A stretch of DNA of 64,000 bases from Juglans regia. Its lineage: Eukaryota; Streptophyta; Magnoliopsida; Fagales; Juglandaceae. Where the stretch lies: contig NC_049914.1 of the NCBI RefSeq assembly GCF_001411555.2, forward strand, positions 15,764,798-15,828,797. Reading direction: 5' to 3'. The notes below the pieces were generated by a model. That model was not told the origin of the DNA. It saw only the letters and a program-made list of their open reading frames with translations, and did not search any database. Made by a program: the position numbers and the translations under genes. This document shows, one piece after another, positions 12,868-25,725 of this stretch. The number at the start of each line of letters is the position of its first letter. Position 1 is the first letter of the stretch.

Positions 12868-13916
12868 TATAGCAGTATGATAGGAAGGTGACCCATGATG
12901 GGTTAAGGAACATGTACAGTTTTGAAAAGGATGGAAAAATAATCAAACTTGTTCCTTTAACTTCAACACAGGTCCATGGGGACCAACTGAAACTGAAAAG
13001 TGAAGTTGCTAAAAATGAAAGAGTGAAAATGAGAGTGTTCAAAAACAAAAAAGTGAAAGTGAGAGTGATCAAAAAAGAAAAAGTGAAAAAGTGATTGAGC
13101 TAAAAAGCAAGAGTGCAAGTGAGATTGAGCTAAAAAGCAAGAGTGAATGTGAGATTGAGAAAAAAAAGAATTAGTGAGGCCGAAAAGGTGAAAGAGAGAA
13201 AAATGAGAGAGAAAAAAGATTAGGCTGAGCCTCAGAGCTCAAGAAAAAGAGAGAATGAGTTAAAAAATAATTGTGAGGTCGAGAGTTCAAACAAAGATGA
13301 AGAAAAAGCAAGTGAAAAAAAAAAGAGAGTGAAAGGGAAAAAAAAGTGAGAAAGAAAAAGAGAGTGGAAAGAAAAGAGAGTGTAAAGAAAGTGAGAGAAA
13401 AACAAAGAGAGAATAGAGTTTTTATGGTAAGGCGAGTCCTAATACTAACGAACTTGACGTATCTTTGCTTGATGTTGTTGTCTCTTTGTTGCAGGGATAT
13501 GAGATCGTGTTTCCTAGGGGTGTGTTTAGTGGATTGCCACCTATTAGGGAGATATAGCACTACATTGATTTTGAGCCAGTGAGATAATCCTTACCCGACC
13601 TTTCTTCGAAGAACATGAGTCATTGATACACTTAAAGGGACAAGGTAAGTTGTTGACTAGAATGCATGCTAAGTGGAAGGACTGTATTGAGACTTTTCCT
13701 CATGTAATCAAATGCACACATGGTGAGGAAAATTTTGTGGTTAATACGATATGTCCTTATCTTTATTTTAAATGCAAAGTAATTGAGATTTGAATATGAT
13801 AAGAAATTGCATGCTAATGACGATGAGTTTGCTAGTGTGAATGGAACATGTGAGAAAGCATCGTTTGGTAAGTTCTACAAACTAGACTGGTACTTGTTTA
13901 GAGAGAACAGACATAA
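12868..13916 (+). pseudogene. Element U, truncated gag-pol remnant (5' half)
   Basis: The leader jumps at about 12870 straight into the region after the protease (YDRKVTHDGLRNMYSFEKD), so gag and protease are gone. Then follow the Lys/Glu-rich linker (12990-13430), a reverse transcriptase N-terminal stub (LLQGYEIVFPRG, then GLPPIREI followed by a stop), and the RNase H end to integrase start (ELHANDD-like, KFYKLDWYLFRENR). Stops and frameshifts interrupt it. At 13917 it is broken by element T; the continuation is at 27867, and joining the two sides gives an order colinear with copy N. Confidence 0.75.
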
Positions 13917-14736
13917 TGATGGGCACCAAGATGGACCTAATCTTAAAGATCATTTACAAGTTCCAGACAGGCCAATTACAAGGTCAAGAGCCATTCTTCA
14001 AGGAGGAAATGCAAGGATTGGTGCAATCCACTTGGGACAAGTCTAACAAGAGCCCAACATTCAAAATGGGGTTAAGGATGAAGATCCAATTTTGATTCAT
14101 TTGATACAAGCTATGGATGGGGGCAACAACATGACTTAAAGGGCTTTGGGCACTTGAAGGCTTTCAACTTGTTAAATTCATTTGAATGACTTATTTTATT
14201 AGTTTAGAATAATTGGATTTATTATGAGAATGACTTAAGGGGGGGCGCCTATTCAAGGGCATGTTGGGAAATTTATTATTTTGTTAAACTATGGTTTCAA
14301 GAAGTTACTGTAGCTGAGTACCATACCCAACTGATGTAGATGAGACACTATTCACTCAGGGGTATTTTTGGAAGATGATGATTTATTTTGGCTAGGGTTT
14401 TAATTAGGTTTTGGGTTAAATACTCTTTGTAGCTTCATTTTAATGAGTTTATGAAATTTGATGAATTTATTCATTATGAGTTGAGTTTATCGATTTTTGT
14501 TTTTGAATGAACTTTAAACTTATCAAGGGTAGATCACAACATTTGTGGCGTTCTTCTTCATAATTTAGGTTCTTGAGACAGGTTCTTCAACAGTTCTAGA
14601 TTTTCATATAATCTATGTTCTTGAAGCGAGCTCCTCAATGAGTCTAAATTTTTTATTGGCTTGATTTTGGCTTTCTTGGGTGAGTTTTCAAATTGATTAT
14701 GGGTTCAAGAGATTCCATTCCCACGGGTTCATATCA
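13917..14736 (+). mobile_element. 5' LTR of family-G element T
   Basis: 820 bp, from TGATGGGCACC to TTCATATCA. It interrupts element U. Flank CATAA on the left corresponds to CTTTG on the right of T (27867), a poor match but at the exact colinear break, so this is an old insertion. It carries a TATA-like TTAAATACTC in the 3' half. Confidence 0.8.
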
Positions 14737-14738
14737 TT

Positions 14739-14768
14739 TGGTATTCAGTGCTTGGTTTCCAATCAGGT
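14739..14768 (+). other. Primer binding site of element T
   Basis: TGGTATTCAGTGCTTGG followed by TTTCCAATCAGGT, two bases after the LTR. It shows the same extra T relative to the initiator-Met tRNA complement as the other family-G copies. Confidence 0.6.
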
Positions 14769-15584
14769 CTGATTCTATCTTTTAATTCTTGCATCTTCAA
14801 ATTTAATTCTAGGGCGTCATTGCTCTAGGGTTGGAAAATAAAAAGTAATAAAAAGTAGGCTGCCAAAATTCTTAAGGTTTTTGATTTGACTAAAATTTGC
14901 ATCACCTACGGTTTCAAAATTTTAGGGTTTCTTGTATCTCTAAGTTTGTCAATTGCTTTGAGTGTCGTTCCATTGATTCTCTTCTTCTTCATTGTCAATT
15001 CTTGTGTGTTTGAATTCAATTGCTTGATTTTCACAATTGAATATTGATGTTTGTGATTGAATTAGAGAAAAGAAAAGAAAGGAAAAAAAAAAAAGAAAAT
15101 TAAAAAAAAGGGTCAAAAAAAGAAAGGAAGAAGAAAAGAAAATGTACATATTCAAAAGTTGATACATAGTTACAACAAAGAAAAAGAAAGACATTTGTTG
15201 ATTGAGCATTATCATCAAAGGGGCTGAATACATCTTTCGAGTTGGTATCTTGTTTTATAACTACTCTTTCCCTCGTACAAATTCCTTGAGTCTTGTGTCA
15301 TTTTATTCATTCCTTGTTTCTTGAACCTATTGCGGGTTGAAATAATATGAGGTTTTATTGTCTTGATTTAGTTCAACTAGTTCTTAAAGAACTTGAGTGG
15401 GAAAACTATTGAGGTAAAAGGCAAGAGAGTGTGAGACTATTGTCGCGAAAAAATGCCAATTAAGAGTGAAACACGAGTGGAGTGCCATTATTCGAGTGTA
15501 AACACGTAAGGTAGCATGTGAGGTTTTCCACTAGCAATCTTTTTTAGCAACGCATCTCACAAGGGTGACTCATCATCAAAGGGG

Positions 15585-16942
15585 GTGGCAGATAACTCAT
15601 TCTTTCTATTGCATGCCATGCTCCAACAATTTGAACAGTTGAATTTGGTGTTGGAGGAAGTGAGGGATAGGATGTATCAACGAGATGCAGTGTGTAGAAA
15701 ACTACAAGGTGGGAGAGATAAGAGGAGGCGTGAGCGTTGTATTGAACATAAGTGTAAGAATGAAGATTATGATGAGTCTCTTGTTGCCAAGCGTGCTCTC
15801 AATATACAAATTAAGATGGATGATACAGATGCCACATTAACAACAAGGTATGTAGTATGATCATTTATGGGAGGAGTTGTATTAATTTGGCTAGCACTAC
15901 TTTAGTTGAGAAATTCAATTTACCTACCTTGAAACATCCTAAACCATACAAGTTGCAGTGGTTGAGTGATTGTCGAGAAGTTAGGGTAAATAAGCAAGTG
16001 TAAGTTTCTTTTTCAATTGGGAATACAAGGATGTGGCACTTTGTGATGTGTTGTCTATGCGTGCTGGCCTTATTTTGTTGGGGAAGTTGTGGCAGCATGA
16101 TAGGAAGGTGACCCATGATGCGTTAAGAGACATGTATAATTTTGAAAAGGATGAAAAAATAATCAAACTTGCTCCTTTAACTCCAACACAGGTCCACGGG
16201 GACCAACTGAAACTGAATAGTGAGGTTGCTCAAAAAAGAAAAAGTAAAAATGAGAGTGTTTGAAAAAGAAAAAGTGAAGCCAAAAAGGAGAAAAAGAGAA
16301 AAATGAGAGACAAAAAAGATGAGGCTGAGGTTGAGACCTCGAGAAAAAAAGAGAATGAGTTGAAAAATAATTATGAGGTCGAGAGTTCAAAAAAAGATGA
16401 AGAAAAAGAGAGTGATAGAAAAAAAGAGTGAAAAGAAAAAAGAGTGAAAGGAAAAAAGAGAGTGAAAAGAAAAGAGAGAGTGAAGGAAGTGAGAGAAAAA
16501 TGAGTTTTTATGTTAAGGCGAGTCTTAATACTAACGAACTATACGTATTTTTGCCTATTGTTGTTGTCTCTTTGTTGCAAGGATATGAGGTCGTGTTTCC
16601 TTGCGATGTGTTTAGTGGATTGCCACCTATTAGGGAGATAGAGCACTACATTGATTTTGAAGAACATGAGTCTTTGACACACTTGAAGGGACAAGGTAAG
16701 TTGTTGACTAGAGTGCATGCTAAGTAGAAGGATTGTATTAAGACTTTTCCTCATGTAATTAAATACATACAAGGTAAGGAAAATTAAGTGGTTGATGCTT
16801 TAGTAAGAAGGTTTGTCATTGTCTTCATTTTAGATACAAAATTATTGAGATTTGAATATTATAAGGAATTGCATGCTAATGATGATAACTTTGCTAGTGT
16901 ATATGGAGCGTGTGAGAATGTATTGTTTGGCAGGTGCTATAG
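15585..16942 (+). pseudogene. Element T, truncated gag-pol remnant (5' half)
   Basis: Preceded by a leader with an A/G-rich tract (15060-15145). The start equivalent to N's MSHRSD is mutated. The gag-derived N-terminus is readable at 15585-15860 (motif QQFEQLNLVLEEVRDRM). Protease follows with the active-site region MIIYGRSCINLAS, where Tyr replaces the catalytic Asp. Next come the Lys/Glu linker (16210-16500), the RT stub (GLPPIREIEHYIDF at 16620-16660) and the RNase H end. Several stops and frameshifts occur. It is cut at 16942 by M and resumes at 26504. Confidence 0.75.
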
Positions 16943-17720
16943 TGATATGAACCCGTGGGAATGAATTCCCTTGAACCCACAGTCAATTTGAAAATACCCC
17001 AAGAAAGCCAAAATCAAGTCAATGGATGGAGAACCTAGACCCGATGAGAACTCGTTTCAAGAACCTAGATTATATTAAAATCTAGACCCGTTGAAGAACC
17101 CGTCTCAAGAACCCAGATTACAAAGGAGGAACGCCACAAAGGTTGTGATTTACCTTTGATAAGTTCAAAAGTTCAATTAAGAACAAGAGGAGTAAAACTC
17201 AACTCACAATGAATAAATTCATCAAATTTCATAAAGTTCATAAAACTGATTAGAATGAGGCTACATAGAGTATTTAAAGCAAAACCTAATTAAAACCCTA
17301 GATAAAATAAAACCCCATCTTCCAAAAATACCCCTGAGTGAACAGTGCCGCGGCTACAGTATGGTGCTACAGTAACTCGGCTACAGTAACCCTAACCCTA
17401 GTTCAATAAAATAATAACTTTCCCAACATACCCTTGCATAGGCCCCCTTAAGTGCTTCCCATAATAAACTCATTTATTCTAAACAAATAAAATAAGTTTT
17501 TCAAATGAATTAAATAAGTTGTAACCCTTCAAGAGCCCAAAGCCTTTAAGTCTTGTTGTTGCCATCTTCCATAGCTGATCAAATGAATCAAAATTGGATC
17601 TTCATCCTTCAAGCCTCATCTTGAATGTTGGGCTCTTGCTAAACTCGTCCCAAGTGGATTGCATCAATCCTTGCATTGTCTCCGTGATCTTTAAGACTAG
17701 GCCCATCATGGTTCCCATCA
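16943..17720 (-). mobile_element. 3' LTR of element M
   Basis: On the plus strand it runs from TGATATGAACCCG to GGTTCCCATCA. The polypurine tract GAGGAGAGGGAGAA (minus, 17721-17734) is immediately upstream. The pol frame continues into the LTR, so the polyprotein tail is LTR-encoded. A TATA-like TTTAAATACTC lies on the minus strand near 17270-17280. Confidence 0.9.
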
Positions 17721-18583
17721 TTCTCCCTCTCCTCAAAAGGATTCGACCTCGAATCTCCACCTTGGTTCCCATCAATCCCCCTCTCCTCAAATGGATTCAA
17801 CCTTGAATCTCCACCTGGATCAAAGGGAAAAACGTTAGTAATATTATCATTAATTTCATATGCAATATCATTAATTTGTTCAAGAATTTGAAAAGATCCA
17901 TCCAAGCTACTCATGTCGTCAACAGGTAAAGGCATTAAATCAAAAGGAGTAAATGGATTAGGGCTATAAACAATTGCGAAAGGAAAATATAAAGTGGTAG
18001 TATGCATGGTCCTATTATTTGCAAACTCTATAAATCTATCCACAACCATATAAATAGAATCTCTACTTCTTTCTTTCCTAGGCAGCCCCAAAACAGAGTC
18101 CATATATGCAAACTCATTGAAACGCAAATGATACTCCTGTAAATGTTCATGCAACAAGTCAATGTATGGCAAATGATACTCCCACAAACGTTCATGCAAC
18201 ATGTTAATGAATGAAAAATGATACTTCCACAAACGTTCATGTAACACGTCAATGAAAGGCAAATGATACTCCCACAAACATTCATGTAACACATCGATGA
18301 ATGACAATTGATACTTCCACAAACGTTCATGCAACACGCCATTGAAAGGCAAATGATATTCCCACAAATGTTCATGCAACACGTCATTGAAAGGCAAATG
18401 ATATTCCCACAAATGTTCATGCAACACAACAAAAGTCTTCCTTACACCAAGGTTACCCAACAAACCAGCATGTCTATCACACACAAACAACTTATGCATA
18501 AAACTAGTAGGTACACAAAATCTAATATTTCTAAACAAGTACCAATCTAGTTTATAGAACTTACCAAAAGATGCTTTCTCACA
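17721..18583 (-). pseudogene. Element M, pol 3' end with integrase remnants
   Basis: Part of an open frame of 299 codons (17639-18538, minus). Order: integrase N-terminus (FCVPTSFMHKLFVCDRH), seven 15-residue repeats, a short piece of integrase core (VLGLPRKERSRDSIYMVVDR) that copy N lacks, then the C-terminal region (FAIVYSPNPFTPFDLMPLP and a chromatin-side stretch near ILEQINDIAYEIN). The first catalytic Asp neighbourhood is present as YMDSVLGLP; the other catalytic residues are missing. The frame is split from the rest of the polyprotein by unit B at 18589. Confidence 0.8.
18113..18427 (-). repeat. Seven in-frame 45-bp repeats in element M pol
   Basis: Seven consecutive 15-codon units, the first VLHEHLWEYHLPFND, the others varying at 1-6 residues; 7 x 45 = 315 bp exactly. 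The unit joins integrase zinc-domain sequence (VLHEH) directly to sequence that normally follows the integrase core (WE-hLPFIEFAY), so it arose at a deletion junction and was then multiplied. Related units are in T, U and N. Confidence 0.9.
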
Positions 18584-18588
18584 TGTCT

Positions 18589-21500
18589 TGTGACGCCCCC
18601 AAATTCCGCTTGGGATCGGACGGACATTTGAAGTGTCGAGACATGCAACACAAGGTTACCTGCCCCCGTTCATGACATATAAGATGCAATATTCCTAACA
18701 TGCATCTAGCATTATGCAATATTCGTAGCGGATAATTTTTTTCTTTAGCAATACTATGCACCAAACTAAAATATCCCAAATACTTAAAACATACTCCATA
18801 CTAAACAACTAAGATCACAATAATAGTCCATAAAGTTGTGATCAAAAGAGTGCTGGAGATTGAACTCCACCAATACAAGTAGTAATCTGAGGTAACTATT
18901 GAAATACCATCTACGTCGCACCGTCGCTTAGTCGGCCGTTTCCAGTTGGTCGATTCCCGGTTCTCCTTCAGATCCTATAACAAAATCTACCATTCGGGGG
19001 GAATGGTAGTTGGGACTACCATAGTGAGATTTGATTACAAATCTCAGCAAGTTAACGGAAAACTTCCACACAGGTTAATGATGCATGCATGGCAGTAAAA
19101 GCATGAATGCATAATCAAATCATAAGTAATCATAGCATAACTTGACATACAACATAACATAACTGGCATAACTTAAACTGAAACTGAAGCTTAGCATGAA
19201 CATGACTTGAAACATAGCATGAACGTGAACTTGAAATATAACATGGACTTAAAACATAACATGAACGTAAACATGCATAATTTGAACATGAACTTGAGCA
19301 TGACATAACATAAATGTGAACTTGGAACATAACGTAAATGTGAACATAACATAACATGAACTTGAAACATATTCTTGTCTCATGGGATTACCATGATTGC
19401 GTGAACGTAAACTTGAACGTAACATAACGTGAACTTGAAACATGACTTGAACGTGAAATACATGAACTTGAAATCTTATTCAATAGACTTAATCATTAAA
19501 GTGACCATATGGGTGCTACACAGGTCCCCTTGAGCCGTGTGTCCCTGCCGATTACCGCATCACATCACAGGTTTCTATACCAGCTGTGAGTGCGTTAATA
19601 CGTACTCCACAGTTGTTGTGGCCCCACGTATTCTACGTGTCACAATTGCTGTGTCTCACGTAGTGTATGCTCCACAGTTGTTGTGGCCCCATACTTCATG
19701 CTCCACAGTTGTTGTGGCCCCATGACTTATTTGTTTGTGCCACACTTGCTGTGGACACACGTAACGTAATGTGTGGCACCATCGGCGTTAGTGCCTGGCG
19801 CGCTCCGGTGACCAGCTAATTAGGCCCCACTCGCAACCTGTTGACTGTACTTTGTCAACCCAGGAAATTTCACACCTATTTAGACACTCCAGCGTGAACA
19901 AAGGAGTTCCACTAGGATATTACCCCATCCTAGCGCTTAGGGTCGTGATTGACATGAATAACTTAACTGGCATACATGACATTTTGTAACGTGACGTAAC
20001 ATGATCGTGACATAAAAGACAAAAGTCCTGACGTAGCATAACATGACATGAACATAAGATGACAGACATGACATACTTCAAGACATAAATGTAACAGAAT
20101 ACATTTCATAACATGGCATACATGTGACATACAACATTTCGTAACATGGCATACCATATAACAGATAACATTTCATAACATGGTGTAACATGTGACAGTG
20201 AATCTTACATGACATGAAATACATGTAACAGATGGCATACTTAACTTAACATGACATGCTTGCAATGTATAGGAATACGTGACAGAATATCTTTTGTAAC
20301 AGATGAATAATTCATGACAGAATAAATTCTGTGTAACAGATAAATATGTAATGACTTGGCATGGCACATATGATAACATGCATACATACAATTTAGTTCC
20401 CTTACTTATCACTCATACACATTAAACTGATAGTAAGTTAAAAGCTAACTTACCTCGATCGTCGCGTTCTACTAGAATAAAGCGCGAAACACGAGGAACT
20501 GTAAAAGGTTATTCTAAAAGTTAGAAATTAATTACTAACAATTAGAAATGTGAAAAGAGACAACTTAGAGTAAAATTACCATTTTACCCTCTACATGTGG
20601 GCAAATGACCATTTTACCCCCTAACTTAAGGATTTGATATCCTAATTCCAAAAAAATTACCAAAATTTACATTCCTCATGTAAATTTTGTCCCAAACTCA
20701 AATCTCAACTCAGAAAAATTTAAAACCAATCATAACTATGAAAAACTCACTATGGCCGAAACCTACATAGGCCATTTGTCTTATTTTGGTTGCAATTCTT
20801 TCAAGTTCCAAAACTCATGAATAAACCAAAATCTTGTAACAAATATCTTACTATCCTAAGTTTAAAAACACCCTTAAAACTATCCATTAAGAAAAAGCTA
20901 ATTATCAATACCAAACTTTTTGTAAAAAGACCCAAACTTTTTAACAAAAAGTAAACCTTAAATCACAAGTTTTGACCTTAAAAAAAAATCTCCAAGAATT
21001 CCAAAAAATCAAATCTTATTTCTAACATATTCATAACATCATCCTAAGATCAAACATGCTTTAAATCATCAAACAAAACTCACCAAAAATCACAAAACAA
21101 CACTTGGAGTTTTTGGTTTTAAACTTAGTCCAAAACAGAAAACTGCTTTTCCCAACTAACTATGATCAATCTCTTGATCCATGGCTTAAAGACATGTGAT
21201 CTTCAAACTAACACATCACATGGTTTAAAAATGTGTCCTAAAGAAGATCCAACCATCAAACTTAAAATCACAAGGCTAAAATTTAATGAAACATGGATCT
21301 AACTCAAAAACATCAAAGTTTAGGCCTAACGAAATCCTCTTGCATAGAAAATCATATCTTTAAAAATAATACTAGATATCTTCGAAATAACATCCTAAAA
21401 TGTATATAAGAGGCTTAGGATCATCATATAAAAATATCAAAGCCTTTGGAATAAGATTAAACCACGAAATATTCAAACTTTCACAAAACAGAAACTGTTT

Positions 21501-23181
21501 TTCCACTTCTAGTTTTCAAGTTTCTAACTCTAAGAAAATCTATCATCAAAAGCTTTATTCATGCAACAAAACCTCAATGAACATTCATAAACACATGTTA
21601 ACAACACTCCATAAAATTGTCGGGCCAAGATAAGTCCATTAGCTTGGTCAAAACTTCCAAAACATAACATACTCTCCAGTTTCACGCCCAGAATGACCTT
21701 TCCATGGTTAAAAATACTTTTGACCGACAAAATGAGAATGGAATGAGACTAATAATATATCCACGGAAACTAAACTCAAAGACGAACAACTTATGTGAGG
21801 AATCATCGTGTGAAAATACTTACAAAGGGTCGTAAATGGCCACGCAAAAAGTCCCAGAAATCTGCCCGAGAGAGCTCTTTTGGGTTTCTCTCTAAGAACG
21901 GGAGAAAGAAGTGATAAAATGGAGAGAAGTATGTCTTGCACGACTTTAGACTTCTGGAGAGAGAAGTTATGGGCTTGAATGACCCTTGATTGGTGGTGGA
22001 TATTTGACATAAAGTGGAGAATAGAGAGGGGCAGAGACTGCTTGCAGCAGCTGTGAAAGATGGAGGTTGATGGAGTGAATTTCTCCTTCACATCAAGGCA
22101 CTATTGGGTGCTGCCAATGGCAGTGGATGGTCTGCTATGTGGGGGAGGAAACTTCTCCAAGATACTTTGCCAAGGTGGCCAATTTCGTGGGCCTTGGTGG
22201 GCCCCACCAAGTGGGCTTCAATTTGGGGTTTAAAGGGGGTTTGGTTAGGGTTTGAGATGCAATCAAGCCCAAAATCAATTTTTCTTGACCCAATCAAATT
22301 CCCAAGGTTTAAAAGGTTGAATAATGATGTCATAACAAGGATTTGATTAATTAATAGCATGTGGAAGTGATTTAATCAAGTGATTAAACACAATGCTAGA
22401 AATCGGATTAAAAAGGGTTTGGAGGCCAACTTTAGGGTTTGGGAAAACCATTTAGGGTTTTGGTTTCAACCAAGCTTTTGGGGTTTCAATTGGATTCCAA
22501 TCATTTAGGGTTTTGCTAGGGTTGAAACCCTCTTTGGTCTGGCACAATTTGGTTGAACAGATGAAACACAACTTTGCTTAGGTGGCATGATCTCACACCT
22601 TGATTCCTTCACAAATCTATCTAATGGTTCTTCTTTGTGTCAAGTGTCTAATACCATTCACTAAGTGTGGCTAAAATCTTGCCAAGTGTCCAAATAAAAC
22701 TTCTCTAACCTAATTTGGACATTCCACACTGTGATTTTGAAAACACTGCAATGGGTGCGCTTATCGAGGTTACTATTCACTCCAAAAAAATACATAATAA
22801 ACTTAGTACTAAAAAATTCTAAATATTCATATTAACTTATAGTGAAAATCGTTTAATGAAATTCAACCCCGAAGTGCCCCTAAAAATAATTTCACAATTT
22901 TCAACAGACGTTTCGTCCGGAATTATGAAAATAAGTTATTGCGCCATAAAATCCTAAATAATCCTCTGAGTCTAATGGCGTAGACCATAATGCATTCTGA
23001 CACTTCTAACTACCTCAAATAATTAAACTCATATTACTAGCACCATAGTGAGTGATAACACTGACTATGTTGACAGACTAAAACCTATGCGATTGGTCGA
23101 TTCGTAAAAACTTATGGGGTTTTCACGAGATTCCTAAAGTCAATAGAAATTCCACCAATGAATTTCTAGCGGGCTGTTACA
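18589..23181 (-). mobile_element. Family-L giant LTR, copy B (4.59 kb, solo)
   Basis: On the plus strand from TGTGACGCCCCC to GGGCTGTTACA. Flanks TGTCT (18584-18588) and TGTCC (23182-23186) are a near-perfect duplication, and removing B restores a sequence colinear with copy N (…GTGTATGGAACATGTGAG). It contains no gag or pol. Longest of the copies; frames at 21400-22360 are on both strands and look like chance. A CT-rich tract near 2 kb from its left end in A corresponds to the region at 21890-22090 here. Confidence 0.85.
19590..19745. repeat. Cluster of short palindromes in LTR B
   Basis: Reverse-complement counterpart of 6726-6880: CCACAGTTGTTGTGG recurs three times with CACAATTGCTGTG and CCACACTTGCTGTGG. 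Same relative place within the LTR. Confidence 0.6.
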
Positions 23182-24381
23182 TGTCCCATACACACTAGCA
23201 AAGTCATCATCATTAGCATGCAATCCCTTATCATATTCAAATCTCAACAATTTTGCATCTAAAATGAAGACAAGGACATACCTTCTTGCTAAAGTATCAA
23301 CCACAAAATTTTTCATACCTTGTGTGTATTTGAATACATGAGGAAAAGTCTGAACACAATCCTCCCGCTTAGCATGCATTCTAGTCAACAACTTACCTTG
23401 TCCCTTTAAATGTGTCAATGACTCATGTTTTTCCAAGAAAGGTCGGTTAGGAATTGTCGCACTTGGCACAAAATCAATGTAGTGCTCTATCTCCCTATTA
23501 GGTGGCAATCCACTAAATACACCACTTGGAAACACGACCTCATATCCCTGCAACAAAGAGACAACAATACTAGGCAAACATACGTCAAGTACGTTAGGAT
23601 TAAGACTCGCCTTAGCATAAAAACTCGCTTTTCTCTTTGTTTTTCTCTCACTTTCTTCACACTCTCTTTTCTTTCCACTCTCTTTTTCTTTTTCACTCTC
23701 TTTTTCCCTTTCACACTCTTTTTTATTTTCACTCTCTTTTTTTCTGTCACTCTCTTTTTCTTCATCTTTTTTTGTACTCTCGACCTCATAATTATTTTTC
23801 AACTCATTCTCTCTTTTGCTTGAGGTCTTAGTCTCACCCTCTTCTTTTTTCTCTCTCATTTTTCTCTCTTTCTCCATTTCGGTCTCACTATTTCTTTTCT
23901 TCTCAATCTCACATTCACTCTTGCTTTTCAGCTCAATCTCACTTTCACTTTCACTCTCATCTTCACTCTTGCTTTTCAGCTCATTCTCACTTTCACTCTT
24001 CCTTGTTTGCTCAATCTCCTTTTCACTTTTTCTTTTTTGATCACTCTCACTTTTACTCTTTCTTTTTTTATCACTCTCATTTTCACTCTTTCTGTTTTGA
24101 GCAACCTCACATTTCAGCTTCAATTGATCCCCATGGACCTGTGTTGGAGTTAAAGGAGCAAGTTTGATTGTTTTTCTATCTTTTTCAAAACTGTACATGT
24201 TCCTTAACCCATCATGGATCACGTTCCTATCATACTGCCATGGCTTCCCCAACAAAATATGACTAGCATGCATAGGCACTACATCACAAAGCACCATATC
24301 CTGGTATTTTTCAATTGAAAAAGAAACTAGCACTTGCTTATTTACCCTAACCTCCCCACAATCACTCAACCAGTGCAACAT
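23182..24381 (-). pseudogene. Element M, protease end to RNase H end
   Basis: Open for about 400 codons. It begins MLHWLSDCGEVRVNKQVLV (after the protease active site), continues with HASHILLGKPWQYDRNV, the Lys/Glu/Ser linker (about 23640-24110, mostly purine on the coding strand), the RT stub (LLQGYEVVFPSGVFSGLPP), and then the RNase H C-terminus (YTQGMKNFVVDTLARRYVL). The bulk of RT and RNase H is absent by in-frame deletion. It ends where unit B interrupts at VYGTC. Confidence 0.8.
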
Positions 24382-24815
24382 GTATATGGTCTAGGGTGTT
24401 TCAAGGTACGTAAATTCAATTTCTCAACTAAAGTAGTGCTAGCTAAATTAATACAACTCCTCAAATCAATGATCATACTACATACCTTGTTGTTGATGTG
24501 GCATCTAGTATGAAAAATATTCTCACTCTTCTGCTCTATATCATCCATCTTAATTTTTGTATTGAGTGCATGCCTAGTAACAAGAGAATCACCAAACTCT
24601 TCATTCTCATACCCATTTTCAACACTAAACTCGGGACGCCTCCTATCTCTCCTGCCATGAAGATTTCTAATTACCACATCTTGATGATCCATCCTATCCC
24701 TCACTTCACCCAACACTAAGTTCAACTTCTCAAACTGTTGTTGCATGACTTGCAACACAAAGGATGTGTTATCTACCATCTCCTTTGGTGATGAGTCACT
24801 CCTATGAGACATCAT
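24366..24815 (-). pseudogene. Element M, gag-derived N-terminus and protease
   Basis: Starts MMSHRSDSSPKEM just after an AG acceptor. The N-terminal gag piece (QQQFEKLNLVLGEVRDRM) is followed directly by the protease region (CHINNKVCSMIIDLRSCINL); capsid and zinc knuckle are deleted. A 2-bp TA insertion at about 24381-24387, relative to copy N, shifts the frame and separates this piece from the next. Confidence 0.8.
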
Positions 24816-24821
24816 AATGTG

Positions 24822-24957
24822 CTGCACAAAAAGAATGTTAGTGAAAAACCTCACACACTCCCTTACGTGTTTACACTCAAATAATGACACTCCACTCGTG
24901 TGTAACTCTGAATTGGCTTTTTACTCGATAATAATCTCACACTCTCTTGCCTTTTAC
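24822..24957 (-). other. Probable leader intron of element M
   Basis: Donor GAG|GTAAAA and acceptor TTTTTGTGCAG|C enclose 136 bp, the same length as in copy N. The first ATG of the coding frame follows the acceptor within 10 bases. Inferred from splice-site form and conservation in V, P and T only. Confidence 0.5.
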
Positions 24958-25695
24958 CTCAAGAGTTTTCCCACTCAAGTTCATTAAGAACTAGTTGAAC
25001 TAAATCAAGACAATACAACCTTGTATTATCCCAACTAGTAATTAGATCCAGGAAACAAGAACAAGAGAAACATGAAGGAATAAAAATGACACGAGAATCA
25101 ATGAAGTTATACGAATGAAAGACTAACAATAAGACAATATACCAACTTGAGTGATGTATGCAGCAGCCCCTTTGATCATAAGGTTTAATCAACAAATTTC
25201 TTTCTTTCTCTTTGTTGTAACTATGTAGCAACTTTGAATATGCTACATTCTCTTTTCTTCATCCCCTTCTTTTTTTTTTCGTTTTTTTTTTTCGAATTTT
25301 GTTTTCTTTTTTTTTCGAATTTTGTTTTCTTTTCTTTTCCTTTCCTTTCTTTTCTTTTCTTTTCTTTTCTTTTCCTTTCTTTTCTTTTCTCTAATTCATC
25401 CACAAACAGCAATAGTCAGTTGTGAAAACCAACCAATTGAATTCAAACACACAAGCATGGACAATGAAGTAGAAGAGAATCAATGGAACGACACTCCAAG
25501 CAATTGACAAACTTAGAGATGCAGAAAATCCTAGAATTTTGAAACCCTAGGTGATGCAAATTTCAGCCAAATCCAAAACCCTAACAATTTCGGCAGCCTA
25601 CTTTTTGTTTCTATTTTTTTTTTTTTGGCAACCCTAGAACAATGAAGCCCTAGAATTAAATTTAAGAATGCTAAAATTAAAAGATAGAATCAGAC

Positions 25696-25723
25696 CTGAT
25701 TGGAAACCTTGCTCTGAATACCA
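25696..25723 (-). other. Primer binding site of element M
   Basis: On the minus strand it reads TTGGTATTCAGAGCAAGG, then TTTCCAATCAGGT: initiator-Met-like with one extra T. Next to it, at 25325-25395, is the (CTTTT)n tract of the leader. Confidence 0.65.
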
Positions 25724-25725
25724 AA

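Noticed and set aside
16930..16960. Palindromic element at the T/M join, like P/Q
   Set aside because: M has two LTRs and a perfect TATAG duplication, so this is a plain insertion.
17389..17402. Telomere-like CCCTAACCCTA in the family-G LTR
   Set aside because: Only about two short CCCTAA-type units, present in M's LTRs and N's LTR as part of the common AAACCCTA-rich LTR text, not an array.
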